Shown in pieces: positions 1 to 8,218 of a stretch of 64,000 nucleotides of DNA (positions are counted from its first letter, which is position 1; each line of letters starts with the position of its first letter). Origin of the DNA: Sulfuricella denitrificans skB26. Lineage in GTDB: Bacteria > Pseudomonadota > Gammaproteobacteria > Burkholderiales > Sulfuricellaceae. Location of the stretch: positions 868,001 to 932,000 of the forward strand of contig NC_022357.1 of the NCBI RefSeq assembly GCF_000297055.2. The letters are read 5' to 3'. Below the pieces are notes generated by a model, which saw nothing but the letters and a program-made list of their open reading frames with translations, was not told the DNA's origin and searched no databases. The position numbers and the translations under genes are program-made.

Positions 1-1
1 C

Positions 2-154
2 GAATACGAGCGGACCGAACGCGAAGTCCATCGCATCGAAGTGGAAGACGTACCGGTTTCCGATATCCTGATCGAGGACCTGAAAAAGAAACGGCTGCAC
101 CTGAAGGACGAGATTTATGCCCTGCTGCGCAACGGGGGTGTCCCGGCGCATTGA
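2..154 (+). CDS. DUF465 (YdcH-like) protein, C-terminal part
   Basis: An open frame enters the window at base 2 and stops with TGA at 152-154, giving about 50 C-terminal residues. The tail reads LKKKRLHLKDEIYALLR, the basic helix typical of the small alpha-helical DUF465/YdcH family, preceded by a charged HRIE segment that matches the middle of that family. The family is usually about 70-80 residues, so most of the protein is visible and only the start lies outside. Function is unknown for the family. Spacing to the next gene is 22 bases on the same strand. Confidence 0.65.
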   Translation, partial: EYERTEREVHRIEVEDVPVSDILIEDLKKKRLHLKDEIYALLRNGGVPAH

Positions 155-176
155 GCCGTGATGGGGTGCTGAAGCC

Positions 177-605
177 ATGAGGCTGTGGACGCTGCATCCC
201 CAATACCTGGATGCCCAGGGTCTGGTCGCTGTGTGGCGAGAAGCCCTGCTGGCGCAGAAGGTGTTGCTGGGCCAGACCCGCGGTTACCGCAACCATCCCC
301 AGTTGGCGCGCTTCCGAGTACTGGACTGTCCGGTGGCCGGTATCGCTTCCTACCTTGCCGGGGTACACGCAGAGGCGCTGCGCCGCAGTTACCACTTTGA
401 TGCGAGCAAAATCGTTGCGCCCCGCTGGCTGGGGAAAATCGAGGCGACTACTGGCCAGCTGGCTTACGAATGGACTCATTTGTGCCGCAAACTCGCTTTG
501 CGCGATCCCGCTCGGCTGGCCGAATTTTCAAATGTAGAGATACCTGAAGCGCATCCCCTGTTTTGTGTCGTGGAAGGCGGCATCGTATCGTGGGAAAAAA
601 TCTGA
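177..605 (+). CDS. Pyrimidine dimer DNA glycosylase family protein
   Basis: This 142-residue protein starts with MRLWTLHPQYLD and continues with GLVAVWREALLAQKVL and GYRNHPQL, the hallmark segments of the Pyr_excise family (PF03013). That family is annotated as pyrimidine-dimer DNA glycosylase by distant relation to phage T4 endonuclease V. If the annotation holds, it would cleave the glycosidic bond of UV photodimers in the cytoplasm. The family assignment comes from recognisable motifs; the enzymatic role is inherited and not shown by the sequence. The ATG at 177 gives the canonical N terminus. The end of the gene precedes the likely start of the DNA ligase gene at 623 by 17 bases, so two DNA-repair-type genes are adjacent. 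Confidence 0.7.
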   Translation: MRLWTLHPQYLDAQGLVAVWREALLAQKVLLGQTRGYRNHPQLARFRVLDCPVAGIASYLAGVHAEALRRSYHFDASKIVAPRWLGKIEATTGQLAYEWTHLCRKLALRDPARLAEFSNVEIPEAHPLFCVVEGGIVSWEKI

Positions 606-622
606 CCGCAATTCTAAAAAAC

Positions 623-1555
623 ATGAAGCTATACATGATAGGGTGGACGCGCATCGCGGGTATTGTCTTGCGCAGTCGCGGTTGGGCATTGCCAGTACCT
701 GTGCTTTTTGCCTTATGCCTTCAGCTTGTTATGCAGGCGCCCGTAGCTCGCGCGGCGGATTTCCCGCCGCCACCCGTGATGCTGGCGAATGTCTATCGCA
801 GCGGCACGCCGCTGGCCGACTATCTGGTCAGCGAGAAACTGGACGGGGTACGCGGTTACTGGGACGGCGAAAAGCTGCTGACGCGCGGCGGGGAACGCAT
901 CGAGGCGCCCGGATGGTTCACTGCAGGGTGGCCTGATTTCCCCCTGGACGGCGAGCTGTGGGTCGGACGAGGGCAGTTTGCCAGTGCCGTATCCATCGTG
1001 CGGCAGCGGACGCCGGATGACGCTGCCTGGCGTACGCTGAGTTTCATGGTGTTCGATCTGCCGGGTCATCCGGGATCCTTCGCTGAACGAAACACGGCGC
1101 TGAAACCCTTGCTTGCCGGGCTTGCGCTGCCCTGGGTGCGCCCGGTGGAGCAGTTCAGGGTGGCCGACCGGGCCGGATTGCGCATCGCGTTCGACCGGGT
1201 CGTCAAGAACAGGGGTGAAGGGTTGATGCTCCATCGCGCCGCATCCCTTTACCAGGCAGGGCGCAGCGATGACCTGCTCAAGCTGAAACCGTATCAGGAT
1301 GCTGAAGCCAAGGTCATCGCGCATCTGCCGGGCAAGGGCAAGCACCAGGGGGTGCTCGGCGCCTTGCTGGTAGAAACGGCGGCGGGGCTGAGATTCCGTA
1401 TCGGAACGGGGTTTTCCGATGCGCAACGTCGAAACCCGCCTGCGCCGGGAAGCTGGGTGACGTATCGCCATATCGGACTGAACGAAGAAAGCGGTATTCC
1501 CCGCTTTGCCAGTTTCATGCGGGTGCGGGAGGATATTCCCGGCGGGGAGAGGTAG
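623..1555 (+). CDS. ligE: ATP-dependent DNA ligase with signal peptide (LigE type)
   Basis: The adenylation motif is visible as SEKLDGVRGYWDG, with the nucleophilic Lys in EKLDGVR. It is followed by a DGELW motif, VFDLPG, and the later EGLMLH and LLKLKPY segments of ATP-dependent ligases. An OB-fold-like tail follows (about 310 residues in total). The N terminus has a hydrophobic stretch ending in an ARA-AD signal-peptidase-like site, so the protein is probably exported, as described for the minimal LigE ligases of Gram-negative bacteria that seal nicks in periplasmic or incoming DNA. The ATG at 623 was chosen because an upstream start at 563 would overlap the preceding gene and bury the signal peptide; 635 is an alternative. 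Confidence 0.8.
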   Translation: MKLYMIGWTRIAGIVLRSRGWALPVPVLFALCLQLVMQAPVARAADFPPPPVMLANVYRSGTPLADYLVSEKLDGVRGYWDGEKLLTRGGERIEAPGWFTAGWPDFPLDGELWVGRGQFASAVSIVRQRTPDDAAWRTLSFMVFDLPGHPGSFAERNTALKPLLAGLALPWVRPVEQFRVADRAGLRIAFDRVVKNRGEGLMLHRAASLYQAGRSDDLLKLKPYQDAEAKVIAHLPGKGKHQGVLGALLVETAAGLRFRIGTGFSDAQRRNPPAPGSWVTYRHIGLNEESGIPRFASFMRVREDIPGGER

Positions 1556-1759
1556 ACGTCGTGGGTTAGTTCACTAACTTGTTGGGCCGCTTGGTGCGAA
1601 TTGCAGACGACTTCGGTGCTCCAATACAACCCGGCCGATAGGCCGCTTAGCATCTATTTTCCGGCATTGAACCATCCCCCTCGGGTCAGGAAGTCGAACC
1701 TGTCCATAGCACCACGACTGGCTAACTCTCCGCTAATTCTCTATTGCTACCTTTACAAC

Positions 1760-1781
1760 CACGCGAATATCCGCGTGTTTT
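1760..1781 (+). terminator. Hairpin plus TTTT just before the PepSY gene ribosome site
   Basis: CACGCG at 1760-1765 pairs with CGCGTG at 1772-1777 across a 6-base loop, followed by TTTT at 1778-1781. Next comes the ribosome site GAAGGAG (1782-1788) of the PepSY gene. It could end ligE transcription or act as a leader hairpin controlling the downstream operon. The stem is only 6 bp, so a terminator function is uncertain. The rest of 1556-1759 holds nothing I recognise. Confidence 0.4.
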
Positions 1782-1796
1782 GAAGGAGTGATCAAC

Positions 1797-2129
1797 ATGA
1801 AACGCAAATTCTATCTGACCGCGCTCGCCGCGCTTTCCGCCACCGCCATTGGCACAGCCTATGCGGCCAAGGCGATCGAGAACGATGCCCTGGCGATCGA
1901 AACTGCAAAAATCAGTCTGACTCAGGCCGTCACTGTCGCCGAGCAACAGATCGGCGGCAAGGCGTCCCGCGCCGAGTACGAGAAGCACAAGGGCCAGTGG
2001 ATCTTCGATGTCGAGGTGGTGAATGGCAAGAAGGTCATGGATGTGAAGGTCGACCCGATGAGCGGCAAGGTCATCGCTGCCACCGAGGACAAGGCCGACC
2101 ACGACGACGACCATGACCAAGCCGACTGA
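1797..2129 (+). CDS. Periplasmic PepSY-domain protein
   Basis: A 110-residue protein with a clear signal peptide (lysine/arginine start, hydrophobic core, cleavage near AYA-AKA). One PepSY domain follows: LTQAVTVAEQQIGGKASRAE, then a WIFDVEVVNGKKVMDVKVD strand pair and the closing DPMSGKVI. The C terminus is rich in Asp and His (HDDDHDQAD), which could bind metal. The ATG at 1797 lies 8 bases after AGGAG; a GTG at 1788 overlaps that ribosome site and is rejected. PepSY proteins of this size are commonly encoded next to two-component systems, and here the operon continues into two membrane proteins, a regulator and a kinase. A role as periplasmic sensor accessory is inference. Confidence 0.8.
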   Translation: MKRKFYLTALAALSATAIGTAYAAKAIENDALAIETAKISLTQAVTVAEQQIGGKASRAEYEKHKGQWIFDVEVVNGKKVMDVKVDPMSGKVIAATEDKADHDDDHDQAD

Positions 2130-2218
2130 TCGGTCTGACTGTAATGCCGGGGCGGCAATGCTGCTCCGGCTTGTCGCCTGAACAAACCAGCACCACGGCA
2201 ACTGACGGGAGAATACAA

Positions 2219-2998
2219 ATGAGAATACTCGCGCGCGACGATGCGATTCAAATGCTGAACAAGGTGCCAGAAGTCACGCTGTACTTCTGGATTATCAAGA
2301 TCATGGCCACCACGGTTGGCGAGACCGGGGCCGATTTTCTCAACTTCGACCTGAATTTCGGGCTGACCGGGACATCAGTCTTCATGGCCGGTCTGCTGGT
2401 GGTTTTTCTGTTCATGCAGTTGCGTTCCCGGAAATACGTGCCGTGGTTGTACTGGGTGAACGTCGTGCTCATCAGCATTTTAGGCACCCTCATCACCGAC
2501 AATCTGGTGGACAACTTCGGGGTCGCCCTGGAGATGACGACGGCAGGTTTCGGTTTGGCCCTGTTGGTGACCTTTGCTCTCTGGTATGCCAGTGAAAGAA
2601 CGCTGTCGATTCACTCCATCTTCACGACCAGGCGAGAGCTGTTCTACTGGGTGGCCATCCTGTTCACGTTTGCCCTCGGTACGGCGGCAGGAGATCTCGT
2701 TGCCGAGAGTATGAAACTCGGTTACGCGAACTCGGCGCTGATGTTCGGCACGATGATTGTAGCCGTCACCATTGCCTATTACGGTTTCAAGGCCAATGCC
2801 GTTCTGGCCTTCTGGATCGCCTACATCCTGACACGTCCGTTGGGCGCCTCCTGCGGTGACTGGCTGTCGCAACCCATCGCCAACGGCGGCCTGGGGCTGG
2901 GCACGGTAACAACAAGTCTGATCTTTCTCTTGACCATTCTAGGCTTGGTGGTTTTCCTGAGCGTCACCCGCAAAGACGTGACGCCCCGGACGGCCTGA
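2219..2998 (+). CDS. COG4705 family membrane protein, first copy
   Basis: A 259-residue, very hydrophobic protein with about eight transmembrane segments. It begins, after a short cytoplasmic stretch, with KVPEVTLYFWIIKI, typical of the uncharacterised COG4705 family. I see a fourfold internal repeat of the pattern [FY]-W-x9-G-x4-D at residues 23-39, 78-94, 143-159 and 198-214. This suggests four two-helix units, each placing an Asp after a conserved Gly. The ATG at 2219 is preceded by GGGAG at a sensible distance; the upstream in-frame extension has no family similarity. The next gene is a paralogue. Transport or ion binding is possible but not shown; function unknown. Confidence 0.8.
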   Translation: MRILARDDAIQMLNKVPEVTLYFWIIKIMATTVGETGADFLNFDLNFGLTGTSVFMAGLLVVFLFMQLRSRKYVPWLYWVNVVLISILGTLITDNLVDNFGVALEMTTAGFGLALLVTFALWYASERTLSIHSIFTTRRELFYWVAILFTFALGTAAGDLVAESMKLGYANSALMFGTMIVAVTIAYYGFKANAVLAFWIAYILTRPLGASCGDWLSQPIANGGLGLGTVTTSLIFLLTILGLVVFLSVTRKDVTPRTA

Positions 2999-3101
2999 CC
3001 TCATCGGAGAGGAGCATCGCTTCCGCTCCGCTGGCGCGCTGGCTGCAACGCCCCTACCAAAGGGTATTTTCCGGTTTGATCGAGAAAGGATGAGTGAGAC
3101 A

Positions 3102-3923
3102 ATGAATGCAAGCAACCATGGATTTCGTATGGACGATTCCGCCAAACAGGCATTGAGCAAGGTTCCGGAAGTTACGTTGATGTTCTGGATCATCAAGATT
3201 GCTGCCACCACCCTGGGTGAAACCGGCGGCGATGCCGTTTCGATGTCGATGAATCTGGGCTACCTGGTCGGCACGGGAATATTTGCGGCAATTTTTTTGG
3301 TGGCGGTAGCTGCCCAGATCAGGGCGAAGCACTTTCACCCGTTCCTCTACTGGACGACCATCATCGCCACCACCACCGTCGGCACGACGCTGGCGGACTT
3401 CGCCGACCGCTCCCTCGGTATAGGCTACACGGGTGGAGCGAGTCTGCTCTTTGTGCTGCTGATGGCATCCCTGGCAATTTGGTACAAAACGCTGGGATCC
3501 GTCTCGGTGGATAGTGTCGGGTCTCCGAAGTCGGAAATGTTCTACTGGGTGACCATCATGTTTTCCCAGACGCTCGGCACCGCGCTGGGCGACTGGACGG
3601 CGGATACAGCAGGGCTTGGTTATGAGGGCGGCGCGATCGTGTTCGGCGCCTTGTTGCTGATCGTCGTCTCGGCTTACCTCTGGACCCGAATCTCCCACAC
3701 GATGCTATTCTGGGCTGCGTTCATCCTGACTCGCCCGCTGGGCGCGGTGGTCGGGGATTTTCTGGACAAGCCTGTCGCGTCAGGTGGATTGGCATTGAGC
3801 CGCTATACCGCGTCGGCGGTGTTGCTGGCGTTCATCATTTTGTCCATCGCTCTGTTCCGGCAACGGCCAGCCAGACACAAGCCCAAGCCCTCAATCAACG
3901 AAGTTTTGTTGGCGCACGGATGA
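3102..3923 (+). CDS. COG4705 family membrane protein, second copy
   Basis: A 273-residue paralogue of the preceding gene. It again starts with SKVPEVTLMFWIIKI and carries four copies of [FY]-W-x9-G-x4-D: FWIIKIAATTLGETGGD, YWTTIIATTTVGTTLAD, YWVTIMFSQTLGTALGD and FWAAFILTRPLGAVVGD. The C-terminal tail is longer and basic. The ATG at 3102 follows AAAGGA by 11 bases. The ATG at 3090 overlaps that same ribosome site, so the later start is preferred. The tandem arrangement suggests a heteromeric membrane complex or two related transporters. The downstream response regulator begins 20 bases after the stop, so the genes are probably co-transcribed. Function unknown. Confidence 0.8.
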   Translation: MNASNHGFRMDDSAKQALSKVPEVTLMFWIIKIAATTLGETGGDAVSMSMNLGYLVGTGIFAAIFLVAVAAQIRAKHFHPFLYWTTIIATTTVGTTLADFADRSLGIGYTGGASLLFVLLMASLAIWYKTLGSVSVDSVGSPKSEMFYWVTIMFSQTLGTALGDWTADTAGLGYEGGAIVFGALLLIVVSAYLWTRISHTMLFWAAFILTRPLGAVVGDFLDKPVASGGLALSRYTASAVLLAFIILSIALFRQRPARHKPKPSINEVLLAHG

Positions 3924-3943
3924 AGGCGGGGGAGTACCGAATA

Positions 3944-4606
3944 ATGCGAATTTTGCTAGTCGAAGATGACCCGATGATCGGTGAAGCGGTGTCAGTAGCC
4001 CTCAAGGATGCTGCCTATGCCGTGGATTGGGTGCTTGATGGTGTGGCGGCCGACACCGTTCTGCGCGACGGCGAGCATCAGGCCGTTCTGCTCGACCTAG
4101 GGCTGCCCAAGCGTGACGGACTCGAAGTGCTGCGGCGATTGCGGCAGGGCGGCAATGGAGTACCGGTCATCGTTATTACCGCCCGCGATGGCGTAGATGA
4201 CCGGATCAAGGGACTCGATTTCGGCGCCGACGATTACCTCATGAAGCCGTTCGACCTGAATGAATTACTGGCCCGGCTACGTGCGGTTATCCGCCGCCAA
4301 GGCGGGCAGGCCGCGCCCCTGCTGAGCAACGGCAAACTCAGTCTAGATCCTGCCACGCGCGAGGCACGCTGCGGCGAAGCCGTGGAACTGCTCAGCGCAC
4401 GCGAGTTTGCCCTCTTGCATGCGCTGCTCCTTCGCCCCGGTACAATCCTGGGCCGGGCCGAGTTGGAGGAGCGCATTTATGGCTGGAATGAAGAGGTCGA
4501 AAGCAATGCCGTGGATTTCCTGATCCATGGTATCCGCAAAAAGCTCGGCGCCGATGTCATCAAGAACATACGCGGCGCCGGCTGGATGGTGGATCGAGCG
4601 ACATGA
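3944..4606 (+). CDS. OmpR-family response regulator
   Basis: A 220-residue two-domain regulator. The receiver domain has the acidic pair E7-D8-D9, the phospho-acceptor D51 in LLDLGLPK, the conserved Thr in VIVITARD and Lys in YLMKPF. The C-terminal winged-helix domain shows LLSAREFALLHALLLRPG and IRKKLGADVIKNIRGAGWMV, which resembles the QseB/PmrA/TctD subgroup. The ATG at 3944 is preceded by GGGGGAG. The stop codon overlaps the kinase start (ATGA at 4603-4606), so the partners are translationally coupled. It most likely regulates this operon, including the PepSY and COG4705 genes; that is inference from position. Confidence 0.9.
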   Translation: MRILLVEDDPMIGEAVSVALKDAAYAVDWVLDGVAADTVLRDGEHQAVLLDLGLPKRDGLEVLRRLRQGGNGVPVIVITARDGVDDRIKGLDFGADDYLMKPFDLNELLARLRAVIRRQGGQAAPLLSNGKLSLDPATREARCGEAVELLSAREFALLHALLLRPGTILGRAELEERIYGWNEEVESNAVDFLIHGIRKKLGADVIKNIRGAGWMVDRAT

Positions 4607-5898
4607 ATCGGTCACTGCAACGTCATCTGTCACTGATGCTGGGTGCGGCCATTCTGTTGTCCGGCATGATTGCTGCCGTAGCCTCCTTCATGTTGGCGTA
4701 TGGCGAAGCCAAGGAGTTCCAGGACGACATGCTGCGACAGATTGCTGTCCTTGCCGTCAAGGGTGCCGCAGAACCCGCGCAGCCGGGCAAGAGCGATGTC
4801 GCCCTCAACGACCCGGAGTCCCGCATTCTGGTCGTCAGGTTGACTGGAAATCCTCGCCCGGAATGGCTGCCAGAGCATTTGTCAGTCGGATTTCATACCT
4901 TGAGCGCCAAAGGCGAGGAGCTACGAGTCTTTGTTCACGATGGATCATCGGGGGAGCGAGCCGTTGTCGCCCAGCCAACCGATGCACGCGACGAAATCGC
5001 CATCAACAGCGCCCTGCGGACGCTGATTCCCTTGCTCCTCCTGTTCCCACTGCTGACCTGGCTGATTGTGCGCATCATCCGCCGAGAATTTACGTCGGTC
5101 GCCCGGATCTCTCGCAGTCTGGATGCACAGACGGCGAATCGCCCCAGTCCCATTGACGAGGAAGGGCTGCCGAATGAAATCATACCCTTCGTCCAAGCCA
5201 TCAACCGCTTGCTGGTGCGAATCAATCAGCTGATGAGCCAGCAGCAGCGCTTTATTGCCGATGCTGCCCATGAACTACGCAGCCCACTGGCCGCCCTGTC
5301 CATGCAGGCGCAGAATCTGCGTCAGGCGAACTCGCTGGAGGTCATGCACGAACGCGTCGCGCCCTTACAGGCTGGCATCGAACGCGCCCGCCAACTCACC
5401 GAGCAGTTGCTAAATCTGGCCAGGACCCAGGCAGATGGCAGCACGGAAAGCGTTGTGGACGTATCTGCCTTGACCCGTGAACTGATTGCACAATACCTGC
5501 CTGCTGCTGAGGCCAAGGACATCGATCTGGGCCTTGAGGAAGGCAATCGGTATTCATTACGAGCATCGCCGGAGTCGCTACGATTGATTCTCGGCAACGC
5601 GCTGGAAAACGCCATCAAATACACACCTGCCGGCGGCGAGGTGACGTTGCGGATCACAGCCGATGGGGGCATGGCCGTTATCGAGGTGGTCGATAGTGGC
5701 ACCGGGATTCCACCCGCGGAACGCGACCGCGTCTTTGATGCTTTCTATCGGATGCCCGGTGCTACCGGCACTGGCAGCGGACTTGGCTTGGCCATAGCAC
5801 GGGAGGCCGCCACTCGCCTGGGTGGCGAGATCAACCTGAAAGAGCGCCCAGACGGCCCAGGGTTGATCTTCAGCTACCGGCAAAGGCAGCCAACGTGA
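4603..5898 (+). CDS. Sensor histidine kinase
   Basis: A 431-residue membrane kinase. Transmembrane segments lie at about residues 10-33 and 140-160, flanking a roughly 105-residue periplasmic sensor. A HAMP-like linker follows, and then the H box FIADAAHELRSPLAAL with phospho-acceptor H223. The ATP-binding domain has the N box (LGNALENAIKYTP), G1 (DSGTGIP), F-box region and G2 (GSGLGLAIA). It overlaps the regulator by 4 bases upstream and the DedA gene by 4 bases downstream. The signal is unknown; the PepSY protein upstream is a candidate periplasmic partner. The architecture is like QseC/PmrB kinases. Confidence 0.9.
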   Translation: MNRSLQRHLSLMLGAAILLSGMIAAVASFMLAYGEAKEFQDDMLRQIAVLAVKGAAEPAQPGKSDVALNDPESRILVVRLTGNPRPEWLPEHLSVGFHTLSAKGEELRVFVHDGSSGERAVVAQPTDARDEIAINSALRTLIPLLLLFPLLTWLIVRIIRREFTSVARISRSLDAQTANRPSPIDEEGLPNEIIPFVQAINRLLVRINQLMSQQQRFIADAAHELRSPLAALSMQAQNLRQANSLEVMHERVAPLQAGIERARQLTEQLLNLARTQADGSTESVVDVSALTRELIAQYLPAAEAKDIDLGLEEGNRYSLRASPESLRLILGNALENAIKYTPAGGEVTLRITADGGMAVIEVVDSGTGIPPAERDRVFDAFYRMPGATGTGSGLGLAIAREAATRLGGEINLKERPDGPGLIFSYRQRQPT

Positions 5899-6467
5899 TT
5901 GGCTCTTTCGTTGCGTCATATGGGTATCTGGCGGTTTTTGCCGGCACGCTGCTGGAAGGGGAAACTATTCTGATCGCTGCTGGCTTCGCCGCCCATCGTG
6001 GCCTGCTTGACTTACCTATCGTGATCCTGGTGGCCATGTTCGGAGGCACGCTGGGCGATCAGTTGGCCTTCGTGCTTGGGCGCTGGAAAGGCGATGTGCT
6101 GATCGAACGCTTTCCTGCACTGGCAATGCACAAGCCGCGTGTTCATGAGCTGCTTGAGCGCCACGCAATCCTGTTCATCCTGACAGTTCGCTTTCTCTAT
6201 GGACTCAGGATCGCTGGGCCGGTATTGCTGGGTTCGAGTCGTGTTCCGATGCTCCACTTTGCCATACTGAATTTGATCGGTGCTGGGTTGTGGGCGTCGG
6301 TGGTGTCAGGAGCGGGTTATCTGTTCGGACAGGCGATCAATGCGCTGATCACCGACCTCAAACACATCGAGGAAGCCGTGCTGATCGCGATACTACTCGG
6401 CGGAGGCTTGGTGTGGTTTTGGCGGAAGGCCCGTTCGCACGCACGTGGCTCCCCGGATATCGAATGA
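5895..6467 (+). CDS. DedA/VTT-family membrane protein
   Basis: A 190-residue integral membrane protein of the DedA (SNARE-associated/VTT) family. It shows the early LLEGETILIAAGFAA re-entrant region, GGTLGDQLAFVLGRWKGD, and the signature RFLYGLRIAGPVLLGSS with the conserved arginines. DedA proteins act in membrane homeostasis, and some are undecaprenyl-phosphate or phospholipid translocases linked to cationic peptide resistance. It starts with GTG at 5895, overlapping the kinase stop (GTGA), so it belongs to the same operon. Its presence supports an envelope-stress role for the two-component system; that is inference. Confidence 0.85.
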   Translation: MIGSFVASYGYLAVFAGTLLEGETILIAAGFAAHRGLLDLPIVILVAMFGGTLGDQLAFVLGRWKGDVLIERFPALAMHKPRVHELLERHAILFILTVRFLYGLRIAGPVLLGSSRVPMLHFAILNLIGAGLWASVVSGAGYLFGQAINALITDLKHIEEAVLIAILLGGGLVWFWRKARSHARGSPDIE

Positions 6468-6478
6468 GGTAGGCGGTC

Positions 6479-6895
6479 ATAAGTTGGCAATGGTTTGCGC
6501 TGGGTTCGGCATTTTTTGCTGGACTGACGGCGATCTTCGGAAAGCTCGGGGTCGAAGGTTTGAACTCCAATCTCGCCACCTTGATTCGGGCGGTAATCAT
6601 CCTCGGAATGACAGCAGCCATCGAGATGCTCCGTTGCGAATGGTCGTTCTCCAATGGGCTGGAAGTTCTGTGACCTTTTTAGTCCTTTCAGCCCTTGCAA
6701 CGGGATTTTCCTGGCTGTTTTACTACCGCGCGCTCCAGATGGCCCCCGCCTCACTGGTAGCGCCAATCGACAAACTGAGAGTGGCTTTTGCCATCGTTCT
6801 CGGCGTTATATTTCACGGCGAGGTTCTTTTGGTAAAACTGGTGCTGGGGGGGGCTGTTGATACTTGTCGGGGTGCTGATTCTTGCTTGGCCTTGA
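6479..6895 (+). pseudogene. Decayed EamA/DMT-family transporter (frameshifted)
   Basis: Read across two frameshifts, the segment encodes a single EamA-type half transporter of about 140 residues. The pieces are SWQWFALGSAFFAGLTAIFG...EGLNSNLATLIRA in one frame, LVLSALATGFSWLFYYRALQ...VAPIDKL in a second, and LLILVGVLILAWP back in the first. The lesions are an apparent one-base deletion near 6660-6670 and an extra G in the G8 run at 6846-6853. The expected start is ATA (6479-6481) with a stop just upstream, so no normal start codon remains. Three independent lesions argue for decay rather than sequencing error. It lies directly behind the DedA gene. Confidence 0.75.
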
Positions 6896-7035
6896 GAAAC
6901 CGGGATGTCAGCTTGCGTGGCGTAGTCTGCCAGTGGATATGCCAATGGCAATAGACGGGTATGGGTTGGGATGGTAATTCGCAAGATTTTGAATTAAGGC
7001 ACTGCCCGTCAGTTCAATTCCCAACGTCTACAATA

Positions 7036-7058
7036 CACCCCTCACCCCTCACCCCATC
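7036..7058 (+). repeat. Short CCCCTCA-type heptamer run
   Basis: About three heptamers of the ACCCCTC kind lie 24 bases upstream of the MFS transporter start. They resemble one arm of the inverted heptamer arrays seen elsewhere in the window, but a convincing opposite arm is missing. The surrounding 6896-7081 region shows nothing else I can name. Confidence 0.4.
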
Positions 7059-7081
7059 CGTGGCGTGTTAAAATTCGGCCT

Positions 7082-8218
7082 ATGCATTCCATCCCATACT
7101 GGCGTCTCTCCGGCTTCTACTTCTTCTATTTCGCGTTTGTCGGCGCGATGGCTCCATTCTGGGGGCTGTACCTCCAATCGCTGGCATTTAACGCGTTCCA
7201 GATCGGCGTGCTGATGTCGCTGCTGCAGGTGATGCGGATTTTCGCGCCGAATCTCTGGGGCATGGTGGCTGACCGCACCGGCAAGCGCGTTGCCATCGTC
7301 CAGATTGCTGTCGGCTTGAGTCTGCTGAGCTTTATTCCGGTATTCTTCAATTCCAGCTTCGCCTGGCTGTTTGTGGCGATGTCGCTGATGAGCTTTTTCT
7401 GGAGCGCTTCCCTGCCGCTGGTGGAGGCGACTACCCTCAGCCATCTCGGCGAAAAAACCTCAAAATACGGGCGCATCCGGTTGTGGGGCTCGGTTGGCTT
7501 CATTGCCGCGGTGATCGGGCTGGGCTTTCTGTTCGACTATGTGGCGATCCGCTGGTTGCTGTGGGCAGTGCTGGCTATCTTGGCCGCGCTGCTGCTGTTC
7601 TCGCGCCACATTCCGGAGGCGGTGGTGGTGCCTCATCACACAGACCATCTGCCGATCTGGCACATCATTCGTCGCCCTGAAGTGCTGGCTTTTATCGGCG
7701 CCGGTTTTCTGATGGCGGCAGCGCACGGCGCTTATTACACTTTTTATTCGATCTACCTGGTCGATCATGGTTACGCCAAGAGCAGTGTCGGCCTGCTGTG
7801 GTCGCTTGGGGTGCTGTGCGAGATCGGTGTGTTCCTGTGGATGCCGCGTCTGCTGCGCAGCGTGTCGCTGCGCCAGGTGTTGCTGGCCAGTCTCGCCCTC
7901 GCCGTGTTGCGCTTTCTGATGATTGGCTGGGGGGTGGGCTGGATTGCCGTGATCGTCGTTGCCCAGTTGCTCCACGCGGCTACTTTCGGCGCCTATCATT
8001 CGGCGGCGGTGGAAATGGTGCACCGCTTTTTCAAAGGCAGGCATCAGGCCCAAGGGCAGGCGCTCTACAACAGTGTGTCGTTCGGGGCGGGAGGGACGCT
8101 GGGCGGGCTGTATAGCGGCTTGGCCTGGGAGACGCTGGGGCCGAATGTGACGTTTACGATCGCGGCCGCTTTCGCTTTGGCGGCGTTTGGGCTGGTGGCT
8201 TGGAAGTTGAGATTGTAG
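7082..8218 (+). CDS. MFS transporter, LacY/HcaT-like
   Basis: A 378-residue permease with about twelve transmembrane segments. The N-terminal YWRLSGFYFFYFAFVGAMAPF and the loop motif GMVADRTGKRVAI (MFS motif A between helices 2 and 3) identify the MFS_1_like group, which includes the 3-phenylpropionate transporter HcaT and nucleoside/LacY-like carriers. YGRIRLWGSVGFI is another conserved segment of that group. The substrate cannot be deduced. It lies between the decayed EamA gene and leuC on the same strand, with gaps of 186 and 90 bases, and is probably its own transcription unit. Confidence 0.8.
   Translation: MHSIPYWRLSGFYFFYFAFVGAMAPFWGLYLQSLAFNAFQIGVLMSLLQVMRIFAPNLWGMVADRTGKRVAIVQIAVGLSLLSFIPVFFNSSFAWLFVAMSLMSFFWSASLPLVEATTLSHLGEKTSKYGRIRLWGSVGFIAAVIGLGFLFDYVAIRWLLWAVLAILAALLLFSRHIPEAVVVPHHTDHLPIWHIIRRPEVLAFIGAGFLMAAAHGAYYTFYSIYLVDHGYAKSSVGLLWSLGVLCEIGVFLWMPRLLRSVSLRQVLLASLALAVLRFLMIGWGVGWIAVIVVAQLLHAATFGAYHSAAVEMVHRFFKGRHQAQGQALYNSVSFGAGGTLGGLYSGLAWETLGPNVTFTIAAAFALAAFGLVAWKLRL

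Noticed and set aside
6846-6853. G8 run as a phase-variation switch for the EamA gene
   Set aside because: The gene also lacks a start codon and has another frameshift, so changing the run length would not restore a functional product.
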